DNA of 64,000 bases. Source: Undibacterium umbellatum (GTDB lineage: Bacteria; Pseudomonadota; Gammaproteobacteria; Burkholderiales; Burkholderiaceae_D). Positions 31,874 to 39,902 of this stretch are shown here, in pieces. The notes under the pieces were generated by a model. It made no database searches. It saw only the letters and a program-made list of their open reading frames with translations, and was not told the DNA's origin. Every line of letters begins with the position of its first letter. Positions within the stretch are counted from its first letter, which is position 1. The DNA is taken from positions 1 to 64,000 of the forward strand of contig NZ_JACOFX010000004.1 of assembly GCF_014284125.1 (NCBI RefSeq), read 5' to 3'. Both the position numbers and the translations under genes were made by a program.

Positions 31874-33140
31874 GTTTCTCCTCCTTCAGAACGCGCAGGA
31901 TTTCATAGCAGGCACCCATGGTGTGATAATCCACTTTACCCGCCGGGCTTTTCTCATCACTGAGCTTGTTATTTTCGCGCGACAATATCCTGAACCAGGC
32001 ACCAAACTCATGATCTATCATGTGCTGCCAGCTGTACTGCCACAGGTGTTCATAGGTGTCCCAATAGCTTTGCTTGCCTGTGCGTTTAGCCAGCAGGGCT
32101 GCGGCAGCCATGGATTCGGCCTGCACCCAGAAGTATTTGTCACCATCACAGATACTGCCATCCGGGGCGAAGCCATAGCAGATACCACCGTATTGTTCAT
32201 CCCAGGCGAACTGCATGGCTTTCTGGAACAAGGCTTCGGCAGTAGGCAATAGCCATTCCTTGTCGTGTTGCAGATGCTGGGCATGGCTTTCCAGTTGCAG
32301 CAATAACTTGGACCACTCGGTGAAATGGCCAGGCTGGAATCCCCAGGGGCGGAACAGATTGGCCTTGTCATCCAGGTTGTAGTTCCAGTCTATGTTCCAG
32401 TTGGCGTCGTAGTGTTCCCAGATCATGCCACCCGCCAGCGCAGCCTGGCGCTGGGTGATGTTGTGTGCCACGGTTTCTGCCCTGTGCAAAAAATGCAGAT
32501 CACCGGTTGCCTCATAGGCGGCCAGCAAGGCCTCGCAGGCATGCATATTGGCATTCTGACCGCGATAGCTGTCCAGATGCTGCCAGTCGGCACTGGCCTG
32601 GTCGGCATACAGACCATGTTGAGGCTCCCAGAACCGGCGTTCCATCAAGGCCATGGTTTCATCGAGATAGCCACGAGCCTCTGCCACGCCAGCCATCAAT
32701 GCATGGGCATAAGCCAGCATGACGAAGGCCAGGCCATAGCAGTGATTATCGCCATCGACGACGGTCTTGCTGGCGTTTTCCCAGCGCAATTGCCAGGCGT
32801 AGCCGCCAGTCACCGGGTCACGGTGCACCTGGCGCAAGAAATCCACGCCATGCTTCACCTGCTCCAGATAGGCTGGATTATCAAATTGACGATAAGCCAT
32901 GGCATACACAAAGACAAAGCGGGTGCTGCTGACCAGATGGCGACTCTGGCTATCATAGATACTGCCATTGTCCTTGAAGTAGTGGTAGAAGCCACCACTG
33001 GCATCAATACTGCGCGGATAGTAAAAATTCAGCGTGTCACTGATATGGTCAGTCAGGACAGAAATTGATTTGAAGTCAGGAAAGGGATGCATACAGGTAT
33101 GGGTGGTGGTCAATAAGGGCCAAAAATTGTTACAAATCAT
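31863..33140 (-). CDS. AGE-family sugar isomerase/epimerase (mannose isomerase type)
   Basis: A 425-residue (alpha/alpha)6-barrel protein of the N-acylglucosamine 2-epimerase (AGE) superfamily. Visible motifs: TRFVFVYAMAYRQFDNPAYL, HGVDFLRQVHRDPVTGGYAW, KTVVDGDNHCYGLAFVMLAY, NANMHACEALLAAYEATGD, PGHFTEWSKLLLQ and HEFGAWFRIL. The conserved histidines in DNHCYG, NMHACEA, GHFTEW and DHEF fit the mannose isomerase/mannose 2-epimerase branch. The fructokinase partner argues for D-mannose to D-fructose. Cytoplasmic. The start could be the ATG at 33140 or 33092, both without a clear ribosome-binding site. Confidence 0.8.
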   Translation of the reverse strand: MICNNFWPLLTTTHTCMHPFPDFKSISVLTDHISDTLNFYYPRSIDASGGFYHYFKDNGSIYDSQSRHLVSSTRFVFVYAMAYRQFDNPAYLEQVKHGVDFLRQVHRDPVTGGYAWQLRWENASKTVVDGDNHCYGLAFVMLAYAHALMAGVAEARGYLDETMALMERRFWEPQHGLYADQASADWQHLDSYRGQNANMHACEALLAAYEATGDLHFLHRAETVAHNITQRQAALAGGMIWEHYDANWNIDWNYNLDDKANLFRPWGFQPGHFTEWSKLLLQLESHAQHLQHDKEWLLPTAEALFQKAMQFAWDEQYGGICYGFAPDGSICDGDKYFWVQAESMAAAALLAKRTGKQSYWDTYEHLWQYSWQHMIDHEFGAWFRILSRENNKLSDEKSPAGKVDYHTMGACYEILRVLKEEKHGS

Positions 33141-33180
33141 CGTTACAACTGATCGTTACAACTAATCGTCGCAACTGCTT
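33141..33180. repeat. Short tandem direct repeats at the LacI/AGE junction
   Basis: The unit CGTTACAACTGAT / CGTTACAACTAAT / CGTCGCAACTGC repeats about three times across the LacI stop and the 21-bp gap before the AGE gene. The result is a very short repeat-built C-terminus and linker. Confidence 0.6.
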
Positions 33181-34145
33181 TCGCGCACGATCAGTTCAAC
33201 GGCCAGGGTTTTTTCTACGATGTCGTCTGCTTGTTTGCGTATCAGCAAATCCACGCCGGTGGCACCGAGTGCTTCTTTGTTCACCCTGATACTGCTCAGG
33301 GGAGGTATCGACTTGGCGGCAGCGCTGATATCATCAAAACCAACTATGGCGATGTCATGCGGCACCTTCATGCCAAGGTCAAGACAGTAGTGCAGCGCCG
33401 CCAGAGCAGCGCTATCGTTGTAGCAAAACACGGCATCAGGAGGGCGACTGAGGCTCAGCAGTTCGCGCATGGCTTCGCGCACGCCGCCTTCAATGTCGCT
33501 GGGGTCGGGGATGCTGACTTCCAGGCTGGGATCTGCCAGGGTCTTGGATTCATACAGGGCCTGGCGGAAACCACGCGCCCTTTCCTGGATACTGAAATGT
33601 GCCAGTGAGCCTGAGATCATGGCGATACGTTTGCGGCCAGTCTGTATCAGATGGCGGGTAGCCAGGAAGCCACCCAGGCGGTTGTCGGGGTTGATCGAGG
33701 TATAGCCGCGCAAACGCATGTCTACCAGCACGATGGGCTTGCTGGTGTGCAGCAGGGCTTGCAACAGTTCTGGCTCAAAAAAGCCAGCGCACAATATCGC
33801 GTCCGGCTGGTGCAGGCGTATCTGCTCCATGACAGGCTCTGAGGGGCCGATTGCCACGAAAGAGAGTGCTATCCCTTCCCGGCGGCAAGCCTCTTCGGCA
33901 CCATGCAGTACAGGGGAGAAAAAAGGGCTGCTCGACAGGGTATTGTGCTGGCGATGCAGGAGGAAAACGATGCGCCTGATCCGGCCCTGCTTGAGATTGC
34001 CAAAATCATAGCCCAGCTCACGCGCCACTTTGCTGACACGCACGCGTGTGGCCTCGGTTAGGCCACTCTGGTTCTTCAATGCGCGTGATACCGTACCAAT
34101 CGACAGTCCGGTCGCCTGTGCAATATCGCGTATGGTCACACTCAT
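33162..34145 (-). CDS. LacI-family transcriptional regulator of the glycan locus
   Basis: A 327-residue repressor. The N-terminal helix-turn-helix is VTIRDIAQATGLSIGTVSRA followed by LKNQSGLTEATRVRVSKVAR, with the LacI hinge. A periplasmic-binding-protein-like sugar domain fills residues 60-327 (GFFEPELLQALLHTSKPIVL, RLGGFLATRHLIQTGRKRIA, MISGSLAHFSIQERARGFRQ, AIVGFDDISAAAKSIPPLSS). It heads the operon LacI-AGE-PfkB-GH47-GH92. Its promoter region and those of the MFS and divergent operons carry GTTTAnTAAAC palindromes, so it is the natural candidate regulator. Effector unknown; mannose or a mannoside is likely. Confidence 0.9.
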   Translation of the reverse strand: MSVTIRDIAQATGLSIGTVSRALKNQSGLTEATRVRVSKVARELGYDFGNLKQGRIRRIVFLLHRQHNTLSSSPFFSPVLHGAEEACRREGIALSFVAIGPSEPVMEQIRLHQPDAILCAGFFEPELLQALLHTSKPIVLVDMRLRGYTSINPDNRLGGFLATRHLIQTGRKRIAMISGSLAHFSIQERARGFRQALYESKTLADPSLEVSIPDPSDIEGGVREAMRELLSLSRPPDAVFCYNDSAALAALHYCLDLGMKVPHDIAIVGFDDISAAAKSIPPLSSIRVNKEALGATGVDLLIRKQADDIVEKTLAVELIVRESSCDD

Positions 34146-34437
34146 GAAGTGAACTCCTTGCTGGTTAGGTCAGTTTCGATATCTGGAAAACGGGCATTCA
34201 TCATGTTCATTGTGCTGATCAGGCTTCTTGTTCTGAATGCGCTTCATGCATTCTTGCGTTTATCAACATCAGCGCCGCATCTGCGTGCTGCATATGCCTT
34301 GCCAAGGGTAAATTCAAGCGACCTTGAGCAAACTCAAGCAGGCTTAAGCAGGATTAAGCAGGTTTAATAAACGTATCAGCGCATGTCAACAAAGCCTGTA
34401 AATCCTCAGAAAATGCAGTGTTTTACAGAGTAACTCT

Positions 34438-34466
34438 TTTATACAGGTGGCAAAATCGAGGGTCAA
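34438..34466 (-). promoter_or_regulatory. Putative promoter of the LacI operon
   Basis: On the minus strand TTGACC (34461-34466) and TATAAA (34438-34443) are exactly 17 bases apart. One palindrome overlaps the -35 and others lie upstream and downstream, a good arrangement for autoregulated repression by looping. Confidence 0.6.
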
Positions 34467-34542
34467 TAAACGGCGGGTAAATTGTCTTAGTTTATTAATT
34501 TTAGTAAACAAACTTTAAAAAAAGCGCTTTATTGATGCAGAT

Positions 34543-34576
34543 CAAAAAAAATGGCGCACCTGAAGCGGCGCGCCAT
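34543..34576 (-). terminator. Rho-independent terminator of the MFS gene
   Basis: ATGGCGC (34551-34557) and GCGCCAT (34570-34576) form the stem, followed on the minus strand by a run of Ts (34543-34550). It is just beyond the MFS stop at 34598 and makes the porter a separate transcription unit. Confidence 0.75.
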
Positions 34577-34597
34577 GCAAGTCAGCAACAGCTATTT

Positions 34598-36034
34598 TTA
34601 ATGCCCGGCGGTGCTGGTTTTACCCAGTTTGATACCTTGCGCACGCAAGATGCCCTGCACTTTCCAGGCATAGAATGCCAGGTAGGCAAAGCAGACGACG
34701 CCCACCAGGTAACTCATTTGTATGCCTATCTTGTCAGCCACATATCCCTGCAACCAGCTGACGATGCCGCCACCCATGATCATCATGATCAGGTAATTGC
34801 TGCCCTGGCCTGTGTGCTTGCCCAGGCCGCTGATTGCCAGGGTAAAGATGCAGGGCCACAGAGTGCTGCAAAACAAACCTATGCTGGTGAATGCATACAC
34901 ACTGACCATGCCCGAGGTACTCATGCCGATGACCAGGCCAGCTATCCCCAGCAGGGAAAAGATGCCCAGCATTTTGGCGGGATTACCCTGGCTCAGCATG
35001 TCGGCTGCAATCAGTACCAGCACGATGGCGGCATACACATAAAATTGACTGAGCTCATGCTGGGCGATCGCATTGACCAGCAGGAACACGCTGAAAGCCA
35101 GATAAGGTGCCAGGAACTTGAGCAGCTTGCCCAGGCCAGCCTGCACATCAAAGGCTTCAACTGCACCGGTCCAGCGCCCTATCATCAGACTGGCCCAGTA
35201 CAGCGAGATAAACGGTGCCACGTCCCTGGTTTGCAAACCCAGCTTGCTTTCCATGTAGGCTGGCAGGTTGCTGGCGGTAGACACTTCTACGCCCACATAC
35301 ACAAAAATAGCCAGCATGCCCATGACCAGTTGCGGGAACTGCAGTGCCGATTGCTTGCCCGATGCATGGCCGGAATCTTCATTGGCCTGTACCGCCGGAC
35401 GATCAGGCAGAGAAGAGAACTTCAGCATGATGGCGACCAGCAAGAACGCCGCACCCAGCATCAGATACGGGAATTTGACGCTTTCTATACTGAGCTGGCG
35501 GTTCATGCTCGTCGGCGCACCAAAGATGGCAAAGCTGACGATGAGCGGGCCGATGGTCGTGCCAAAATTGTTGACCCCACCCGCCAGTGTCAGCCTTTGC
35601 GAACCTGTCTCAGGGGAACCCAGGGCGATTGCCAGCGGGTTGGCGGCAGTCTGTTGCAGCGAGAACCCCAGGCCAACAATGAACAAGCCCGACAGCATCA
35701 GTGTGAAGGAGCCGGTATTTGCCGCTGGCAAAAACAACAGCGTGCCTGCCGCTGAGATCACCAGCCCGAGCGCCAGCCCGTTCTTGTAACCCATTTTATT
35801 GACCAGATCAACGCCCATGAAACGTGATACCGCCAGATAGATCAGTGAGCCTACGGTATAGGCCACGTAGAAAGCCAGGGACACCAGTTGGCTTTGCTCC
35901 TGGCTAAGATGAAAGGCTTCTTTAAAGACGGGGATGAGAATGTCATTGCTGGCAGCAACGAATCCCCAGAAAAAAAACACTGTCACCAGTGGTAAAAATT
36001 GTCCCCATTGTGTTTTTGTATTAGTCGCATGCAT
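34598..36034 (-). CDS. MFS sugar:proton symporter (FucP/GluP type)
   Basis: A 478-residue inner-membrane protein with about 12 hydrophobic segments. The start FLPLVTVFFFWGFVAASND and the block GLGFSLQQTAANPLAIALG, with the downstream GGVNNFGTTIGPLIVSFAIF, match the fucose:H+ symporter (FHS) branch of the major facilitator superfamily, which includes glucose/galactose/mannose porters. A long cytoplasmic loop around residue 225 separates the halves. It would bring mannose, glucose or fucose released in the periplasm into the cell. It has its own promoter and terminator next to the LacI operon, and a shared palindrome upstream suggests co-regulation. Confidence 0.85.
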   Translation of the reverse strand: MHATNTKTQWGQFLPLVTVFFFWGFVAASNDILIPVFKEAFHLSQEQSQLVSLAFYVAYTVGSLIYLAVSRFMGVDLVNKMGYKNGLALGLVISAAGTLLFLPAANTGSFTLMLSGLFIVGLGFSLQQTAANPLAIALGSPETGSQRLTLAGGVNNFGTTIGPLIVSFAIFGAPTSMNRQLSIESVKFPYLMLGAAFLLVAIMLKFSSLPDRPAVQANEDSGHASGKQSALQFPQLVMGMLAIFVYVGVEVSTASNLPAYMESKLGLQTRDVAPFISLYWASLMIGRWTGAVEAFDVQAGLGKLLKFLAPYLAFSVFLLVNAIAQHELSQFYVYAAIVLVLIAADMLSQGNPAKMLGIFSLLGIAGLVIGMSTSGMVSVYAFTSIGLFCSTLWPCIFTLAISGLGKHTGQGSNYLIMMIMGGGIVSWLQGYVADKIGIQMSYLVGVVCFAYLAFYAWKVQGILRAQGIKLGKTSTAGH

Positions 36035-36447
36035 AGTGATATAAGTAATTTAGGTTTGACTGCACATGTTGCACTTGCCAGGCTTGGTTTGTCTCTCTTC
36101 GGTTTGGTGGTTTTATCCAGGTATGACAATAGTAAGCCTATCATCTGCACCTTGATTAGGAAACTGCAGTTTGTATATATACCGCCCTATGGACGGGCGT
36201 GCAATTCCAGTTTTATATTTGGATGATGTTTATAGATTTTACTAAACAGAGATTTACTAGGCCGTAGGGCATCCTTACGATGCATTTTGGAGGAACATGA
36301 CAGGACCGTTCGTATAGTTTTGAAGCGCTTGCTACCGCTCTTTGCGCAATATACATAAGATTACGTTGTGCTTACAGCTACTGACAGTCTGCTCAATAAT
36401 GGTCAGCTTTATTTTCGAAAAAACAGAGCCGTAGCAGGCTATCATAA
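36035..36447. promoter_or_regulatory. MFS promoter region and spacer
   Basis: Contains the MFS promoter (36176-36204) and, upstream of it, two adjacent operator-like sites: TTTTACTAAAC (36237-36247) and GATTTACTAGG. The remainder (36260-36447) shows nothing recognisable. A strong GGAGGA before an ATG at 36297 opens only five codons. Confidence 0.6.
36176..36204 (-). promoter_or_regulatory. Putative promoter of the MFS gene
   Basis: TTGCAC (36199-36204) and TATATA (36176-36181) on the minus strand, spacer 17. The GTTTAGTAAAA operator sits about 33 bases upstream of the -35, giving a leader of about 135 bases. Confidence 0.55.
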
Positions 36448-36927
36448 CTAACTCTCTTTAAACCATCTTTTGTCGGGATTCTTATAAAACATATCCTGAT
36501 ACGCTGAAATTGAATCTTTGATGTACTCAACAAAGCCCGAAGAAATCTGAATAGGCACAGGATTAGCCTCCGAGAATGCGAAAATTGGAGGATTATCATT
36601 CCCATCACAAATAAAATAGTGATATGACCCACCTTGGTATTCTGAAAAGAGGAATGCATTTTCAGGAAGTGAAAAACTCACTCCCCATTCTCGAACAGCT
36701 TCACCAAAGCTGTCCCACATATACAGCACATCATCATAAAAAAAACTAATATCTCGCGAAAATAACCCAGCTGAAATTCCGCATTGCTGTAGAAAGTCCT
36801 TATACGACTTGGGTAAGCGAATAGAGTACTTCTGTTCAATCAATTCAATTTCTTTAGCAGATATTCCTAAAATACCAGTTCCCTCATCTAGTCCCGCTTG
36901 CTCTAACCATTTTTTGAAATTTATCAT
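36448..36927 (-). CDS. SMI1/KNR4-family protein
   Basis: A 159-residue cytoplasmic protein. The family features are clear: ISAKEIELIEQKYSIRLPKS followed by YKDFLQQCGISAGL (the 'LPxxYKxFLxxxNG' type motif), a middle with FLFSEYQGGSYHYFICDG, and a strand PPIFAFSEANPVPIQISSGF before the final helix. GGGAAG precedes the ATG at 36927. Such proteins are typical of immunity to contact-dependent or polymorphic toxins, or of regulatory partner binding. No toxin is adjacent. AT-rich compared with the glycan locus next to it, which suggests acquisition. Confidence 0.8.
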   Translation of the reverse strand: MINFKKWLEQAGLDEGTGILGISAKEIELIEQKYSIRLPKSYKDFLQQCGISAGLFSRDISFFYDDVLYMWDSFGEAVREWGVSFSLPENAFLFSEYQGGSYHYFICDGNDNPPIFAFSEANPVPIQISSGFVEYIKDSISAYQDMFYKNPDKRWFKES

Positions 36928-37060
36928 GCAGTACTTCCCTTTATTTAGAAATTTTGGCCTTTTCTTATTTTCCCACCAGGTACAAGCGCTGACCTCGCAT
37001 TGTCAGTATGAGTTCCAGGTATGAATCAAACGATCACATGACTACAGGCGACGTATTCAC

Positions 37061-37768
37061 TCAAAGAATTTTCCACACCCTCTCAATCATGGCATAGCCC
37101 TGCCCATCATAGTGCTCCAACTCCGCACTACGATAAGGGAAAAAGTCATTCTCACCAAAGTAGGCTTCGCTGAGTTCGGCAAAGTATTCCTGATGATTGC
37201 TAAGGGCATAGGCTGCCTGCAACGCTGGCCTGTGGTCGCGGGTGACCTGGCGGTAGAGGCCAGCGGCTTTGGCATTTTCAAAGGCGCGCAGGATAGTGGC
37301 ATCCAGCTCGGGGTGCTGAAAATGATAGGCGTGCGCCATTTCATGCAACAGGGCACAGGCTTGCGAATTGACCAGGGTGGTGAATTCTCTCCAGTTACAG
37401 ATTTCTATATTTCCGGCAAACTCGATCGGGTAGCCATGTTCTTGCAACCATTTCGCCGAGGGATGATGTTGTGCACCGAAAGCGCGGTAAGTGCCGCTGG
37501 ACACATAGATACTGACGCCCCGCAAACTGCCTTGTGTATGGGCGGGCAATTTTTTGAGTGTGCTCAATTGCCCGCTCAAGGCTGTCATGAAAGCAGACCT
37601 GGCAGCGGCATCTGCGGTTTGCAAACCCTGGTCGAACATCAGGGTCCAGCCATCGATCTGGATTTTCTGGTAGGGGCTGGCGGCACTCAAGGACGTGCTG
37701 GCCAGCGATAACCAAGCGGGAGCGAGCAGTAAGACACGGCGGCGCTGGTTGGGATGAGTTGTTGGCAT
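37061..37768 (-). CDS. Exported zinc metallopeptidase-like protein (lethal-factor-like)
   Basis: About 235 residues from the ATG at 37768, with a TTG at 37780 in frame. The N-terminus NQRRRVLLLAPAWLSLA resembles a Tat-type signal with a cleavage near SLSAAS. The zinc-binding helix is LLHEMAHAYHFQ (HExxH) and a downstream NHQEYFAELSEAYFGEN supplies the third ligand (Glu) in the style of anthrax-lethal-factor-like gluzincins. Between them, GVSIYVSSGTYRAFGAQHH is a conserved strand. It is probably a periplasmic or secreted peptidase. Substrate unknown. Divergent from the DUF2199 gene. Confidence 0.7.
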   Translation of the reverse strand: MPTTHPNQRRRVLLLAPAWLSLASTSLSAASPYQKIQIDGWTLMFDQGLQTADAAARSAFMTALSGQLSTLKKLPAHTQGSLRGVSIYVSSGTYRAFGAQHHPSAKWLQEHGYPIEFAGNIEICNWREFTTLVNSQACALLHEMAHAYHFQHPELDATILRAFENAKAAGLYRQVTRDHRPALQAAYALSNHQEYFAELSEAYFGENDFFPYRSAELEHYDGQGYAMIERVWKIL

Positions 37769-37916
37769 GCGAGTTGTCAATGATCTCTTTGTCGACGATT
37801 AGAACATAGCGAACTGGACTGTTGCAATAGCCTGCTTTAGCCATGATAACGCTTAACGCCAGGTACAGATTGCTACTCATGCTAGACTTGCGGCCTGTTC
37901 CTCATTTATTGCAGTC

Positions 37917-38426
37917 ATGATTTCTACGAACGGTTTTCAATGTGCGACATGCGGTGCATTTCATGAAGGCTATGCCATGTGCTATGGTCCTGCCGCTCCA
38001 GAAATATGGAGCACCATACCAGAAGCTGAACGCGACGCACGTTGCGTGCTATCGTCAGACCAGTGCATGGTGGATGAGCAATATTTCTTCGTACTGGGGC
38101 GAGTAGAAATCCCCATCATAGAAACGGGCGAACAATTTGTCTGGCTGGCTTGGGTCTCTTTAAGTGCTGAAAATTTTAATCGCACCTGCGAGTTATGGGA
38201 AGAAGAGGGCCGCGAAAATGAGCCGCCTTACTTTGCCTGGTTTTCTTCTGCCCTGCCCTATGAGAAAAGCACTCTCCATCTGGAAACCATCTTGCATACC
38301 CGTCCCCTGGGCGAACGCCCGGCAATAGAGCTACAGGAATGTGATCACGTTTTATACCATTATCAAAAGCACGGCATGCCACTGGCAGAACTGCAGGCGC
38401 TGACCGAGCGCATCATGCATGGCTGA
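37917..38426 (+). CDS. DUF2199-family protein
   Basis: A 169-residue soluble protein. FQCATCGAFHEG (C-x-x-C near the start) and the following MCYGPAAPEIW and RCVLSSDQCMVDEQYFFVLG are the DUF2199 pattern; WVSLSAENFNRTCELWE and PLGERPAIELQECDHVLY complete it. The conserved cysteines suggest metal or redox function, but none is proven for the family. Divergent from the metallopeptidase gene with 150 bp between them. Confidence 0.8.
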   Translation: MISTNGFQCATCGAFHEGYAMCYGPAAPEIWSTIPEAERDARCVLSSDQCMVDEQYFFVLGRVEIPIIETGEQFVWLAWVSLSAENFNRTCELWEEEGRENEPPYFAWFSSALPYEKSTLHLETILHTRPLGERPAIELQECDHVLYHYQKHGMPLAELQALTERIMHG

Positions 38427-38479
38427 CCGACGGCAACAGCTAAAAAGTGATCTGACAGCGACAATCTGCAGAGTGATCT

Positions 38480-39067
38480 GTGCGCTCATTCACCCAGGCA
38501 TCTCGCCTGCAGTGTTACTATCAATTTACTTGTCCAATTCAAAAATTTCATCCATTGAAACGCAGCAAAAAATACAGAAAAAACCCGCTCACGGAAAAGT
38601 TGCACATCAGCCGCGCGCAGCTTGATGGCCTGGATTTACTGGCAGAGTTGCTTGCATCTGCTCAGTTGCTTGAAGCAGCAAGCTTGCAGGCGAGCTTTGC
38701 CCGCATAGGTGAGGTTCTATATAGCAATGCCTTGCGCCTGCAACTTGATGAAGACAGCGATCACCTGATCCTGTTTGCCCGCAGCGTCGCTGGAGAAGTG
38801 ATGTCCACCGAGGCGGCTCAGCTATTCTGGGAAGGCGCTTCGTGCTGGCACCATAGCCCCGGCTTTGACTTTCCACCCTTTATCAAAAAAGGCAGTGGTG
38901 CCAGGCTATCGGTGGCAGGAGTGCTGGCAACAGAAAGAACGCAGCAACTCATGGCTGCCATGTTTTTATGGGTTTTGCGCGTAGACCCTGATTTGCAGGA
39001 GCAAGCCCAGCTTATCCTGGATGCCTGCCCTGACTTTGCCCATTTGAAAACGATGATGCCGCCATGA
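38480..39067 (+). CDS. Hypothetical protein
   Basis: Up to 195 residues. The first 40 are basic and atypical, and the true start is probably further in, near HISRAQLDGLDLLAELLASA. The body is helical, with LRLQLDEDSDHLILFARSVA and a C-terminal helical region (TQQLMAAMFLWVLRVDPDLQ). No family recognised. Convergent with the next gene, 28 bp apart. Confidence 0.45.
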   Translation: MRSFTQASRLQCYYQFTCPIQKFHPLKRSKKYRKNPLTEKLHISRAQLDGLDLLAELLASAQLLEAASLQASFARIGEVLYSNALRLQLDEDSDHLILFARSVAGEVMSTEAAQLFWEGASCWHHSPGFDFPPFIKKGSGARLSVAGVLATERTQQLMAAMFLWVLRVDPDLQEQAQLILDACPDFAHLKTMMPP

Positions 39068-39095
39068 CTGCCTTTGCTATGTATGTTGCAGCAAG

Positions 39096-39872
39096 TTAGC
39101 TAAAAAACCTTTTCCACGTTGCGACCTCGTCATCCGGCCCGACGCTGCGTTTTTTGCAAATGTTGAAGCGGCCTGCGCCATTGTCTTTCAGGCTGCCGTC
39201 GTCGGCGATGTAATAACCGGTGCGGTAGTATTCTTGCTCATCCTTGAACTTGGGCTTGTGGATGACCACCGGTTGCAGCATGGTGGGCATGGGCTTGCCG
39301 TCCTTGGTCTTGCAATCCCACTTTACGGCGGAGCCGCTGTCGTCCACACGCATGGTGGCGACATGGTTGTTACGGGGCTGGTCCCATTTGATCTGGTAGA
39401 CGGCATACGGCAATTTACTGGCGTTGGCCTTGAATTGCGGGTCGTCCTGGCGGGCTGGCACGGTATCGACCACGATCAGGGCCATGGAGGCATTGCGCTT
39501 AAATGGCATGGAGCGGAAGTTGGGTGATTCTCTGACCCAGTAACTGACATGGTAATTGCCCGCTTTGCTACTGTACACCTGGCGCAACTCTTGCTGACTG
39601 AACAAAGCCGCGCGTGATTCCAGCACCAGCTTGTAACCAAGCTGCTCGCCTTTGATATTGATGGCGGAGTAAGCAAAGTCCCTGAACTTGGGATCTGTCG
39701 CCATACGGCTATAGATGGGGTCATCAGCACGTTGGGTGATGACGTCGGCATCCTGGTCCATGGCGGGCATGGCTGTCCACATCTGGGCCTGGGCTGTACC
39801 GGCCAGGCTCAGCGCGGCAATACCGCATGCCAGGCCAACATGGATGTTCTTGATCGTGTAGGTATTCAACAT
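39096..39872 (-). CDS. Exported protein of unknown function
   Basis: A 258-residue protein with a signal peptide (about 1-29, ending AQAQ). The mature part begins AMPAMDQDADVITQRADDPI and includes WVRESPNFRSMPFKRNASMA and two cysteines near the C-terminal region (DCKTKDGKPMPTMLQP, FNICKKRS). It looks like a compact periplasmic domain. No catalytic motif or family is recognised. It is followed on the right by a membrane protein on the same strand, 30 bp away, so they may form a pair. Confidence 0.6.
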   Translation of the reverse strand: MLNTYTIKNIHVGLACGIAALSLAGTAQAQMWTAMPAMDQDADVITQRADDPIYSRMATDPKFRDFAYSAINIKGEQLGYKLVLESRAALFSQQELRQVYSSKAGNYHVSYWVRESPNFRSMPFKRNASMALIVVDTVPARQDDPQFKANASKLPYAVYQIKWDQPRNNHVATMRVDDSGSAVKWDCKTKDGKPMPTMLQPVVIHKPKFKDEQEYYRTGYYIADDGSLKDNGAGRFNICKKRSVGPDDEVATWKRFFS

Positions 39873-39902
39873 GGTATTCAGGCGTCCAAAGAAATTAAGT
39901 CA

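Larger units (their letters stand above)
34146..34597. promoter_or_regulatory. Control region of the LacI operon
   Basis: Palindromes of the GTTTAnTAAAC type: 34362-34372 (GTTTAATAAAC, perfect), 34461-34471 (GGTCAATAAAC, overlapping the -35), 34490-34500 (GTTTATTAATT) and 34499-34509 (TTTTAGTAAAC). AAAGCGCTTT lies at about 34521-34530. A small tandem repeat (CTTAAGCAGG, three imperfect copies) runs through 34326-34361. The MFS terminator is at the right end. Confidence 0.7.

Noticed and set aside
34532..35755. 407-codon plus-strand frame across the MFS gene
   Set aside because: Very high Gln/His content and no domain; shadow of the MFS coding frame.
36297..36314. Strong GGAGGA before ATG upstream of the MFS gene
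   Set aside because: Only five codons before a stop; no evidence of translation beyond chance.
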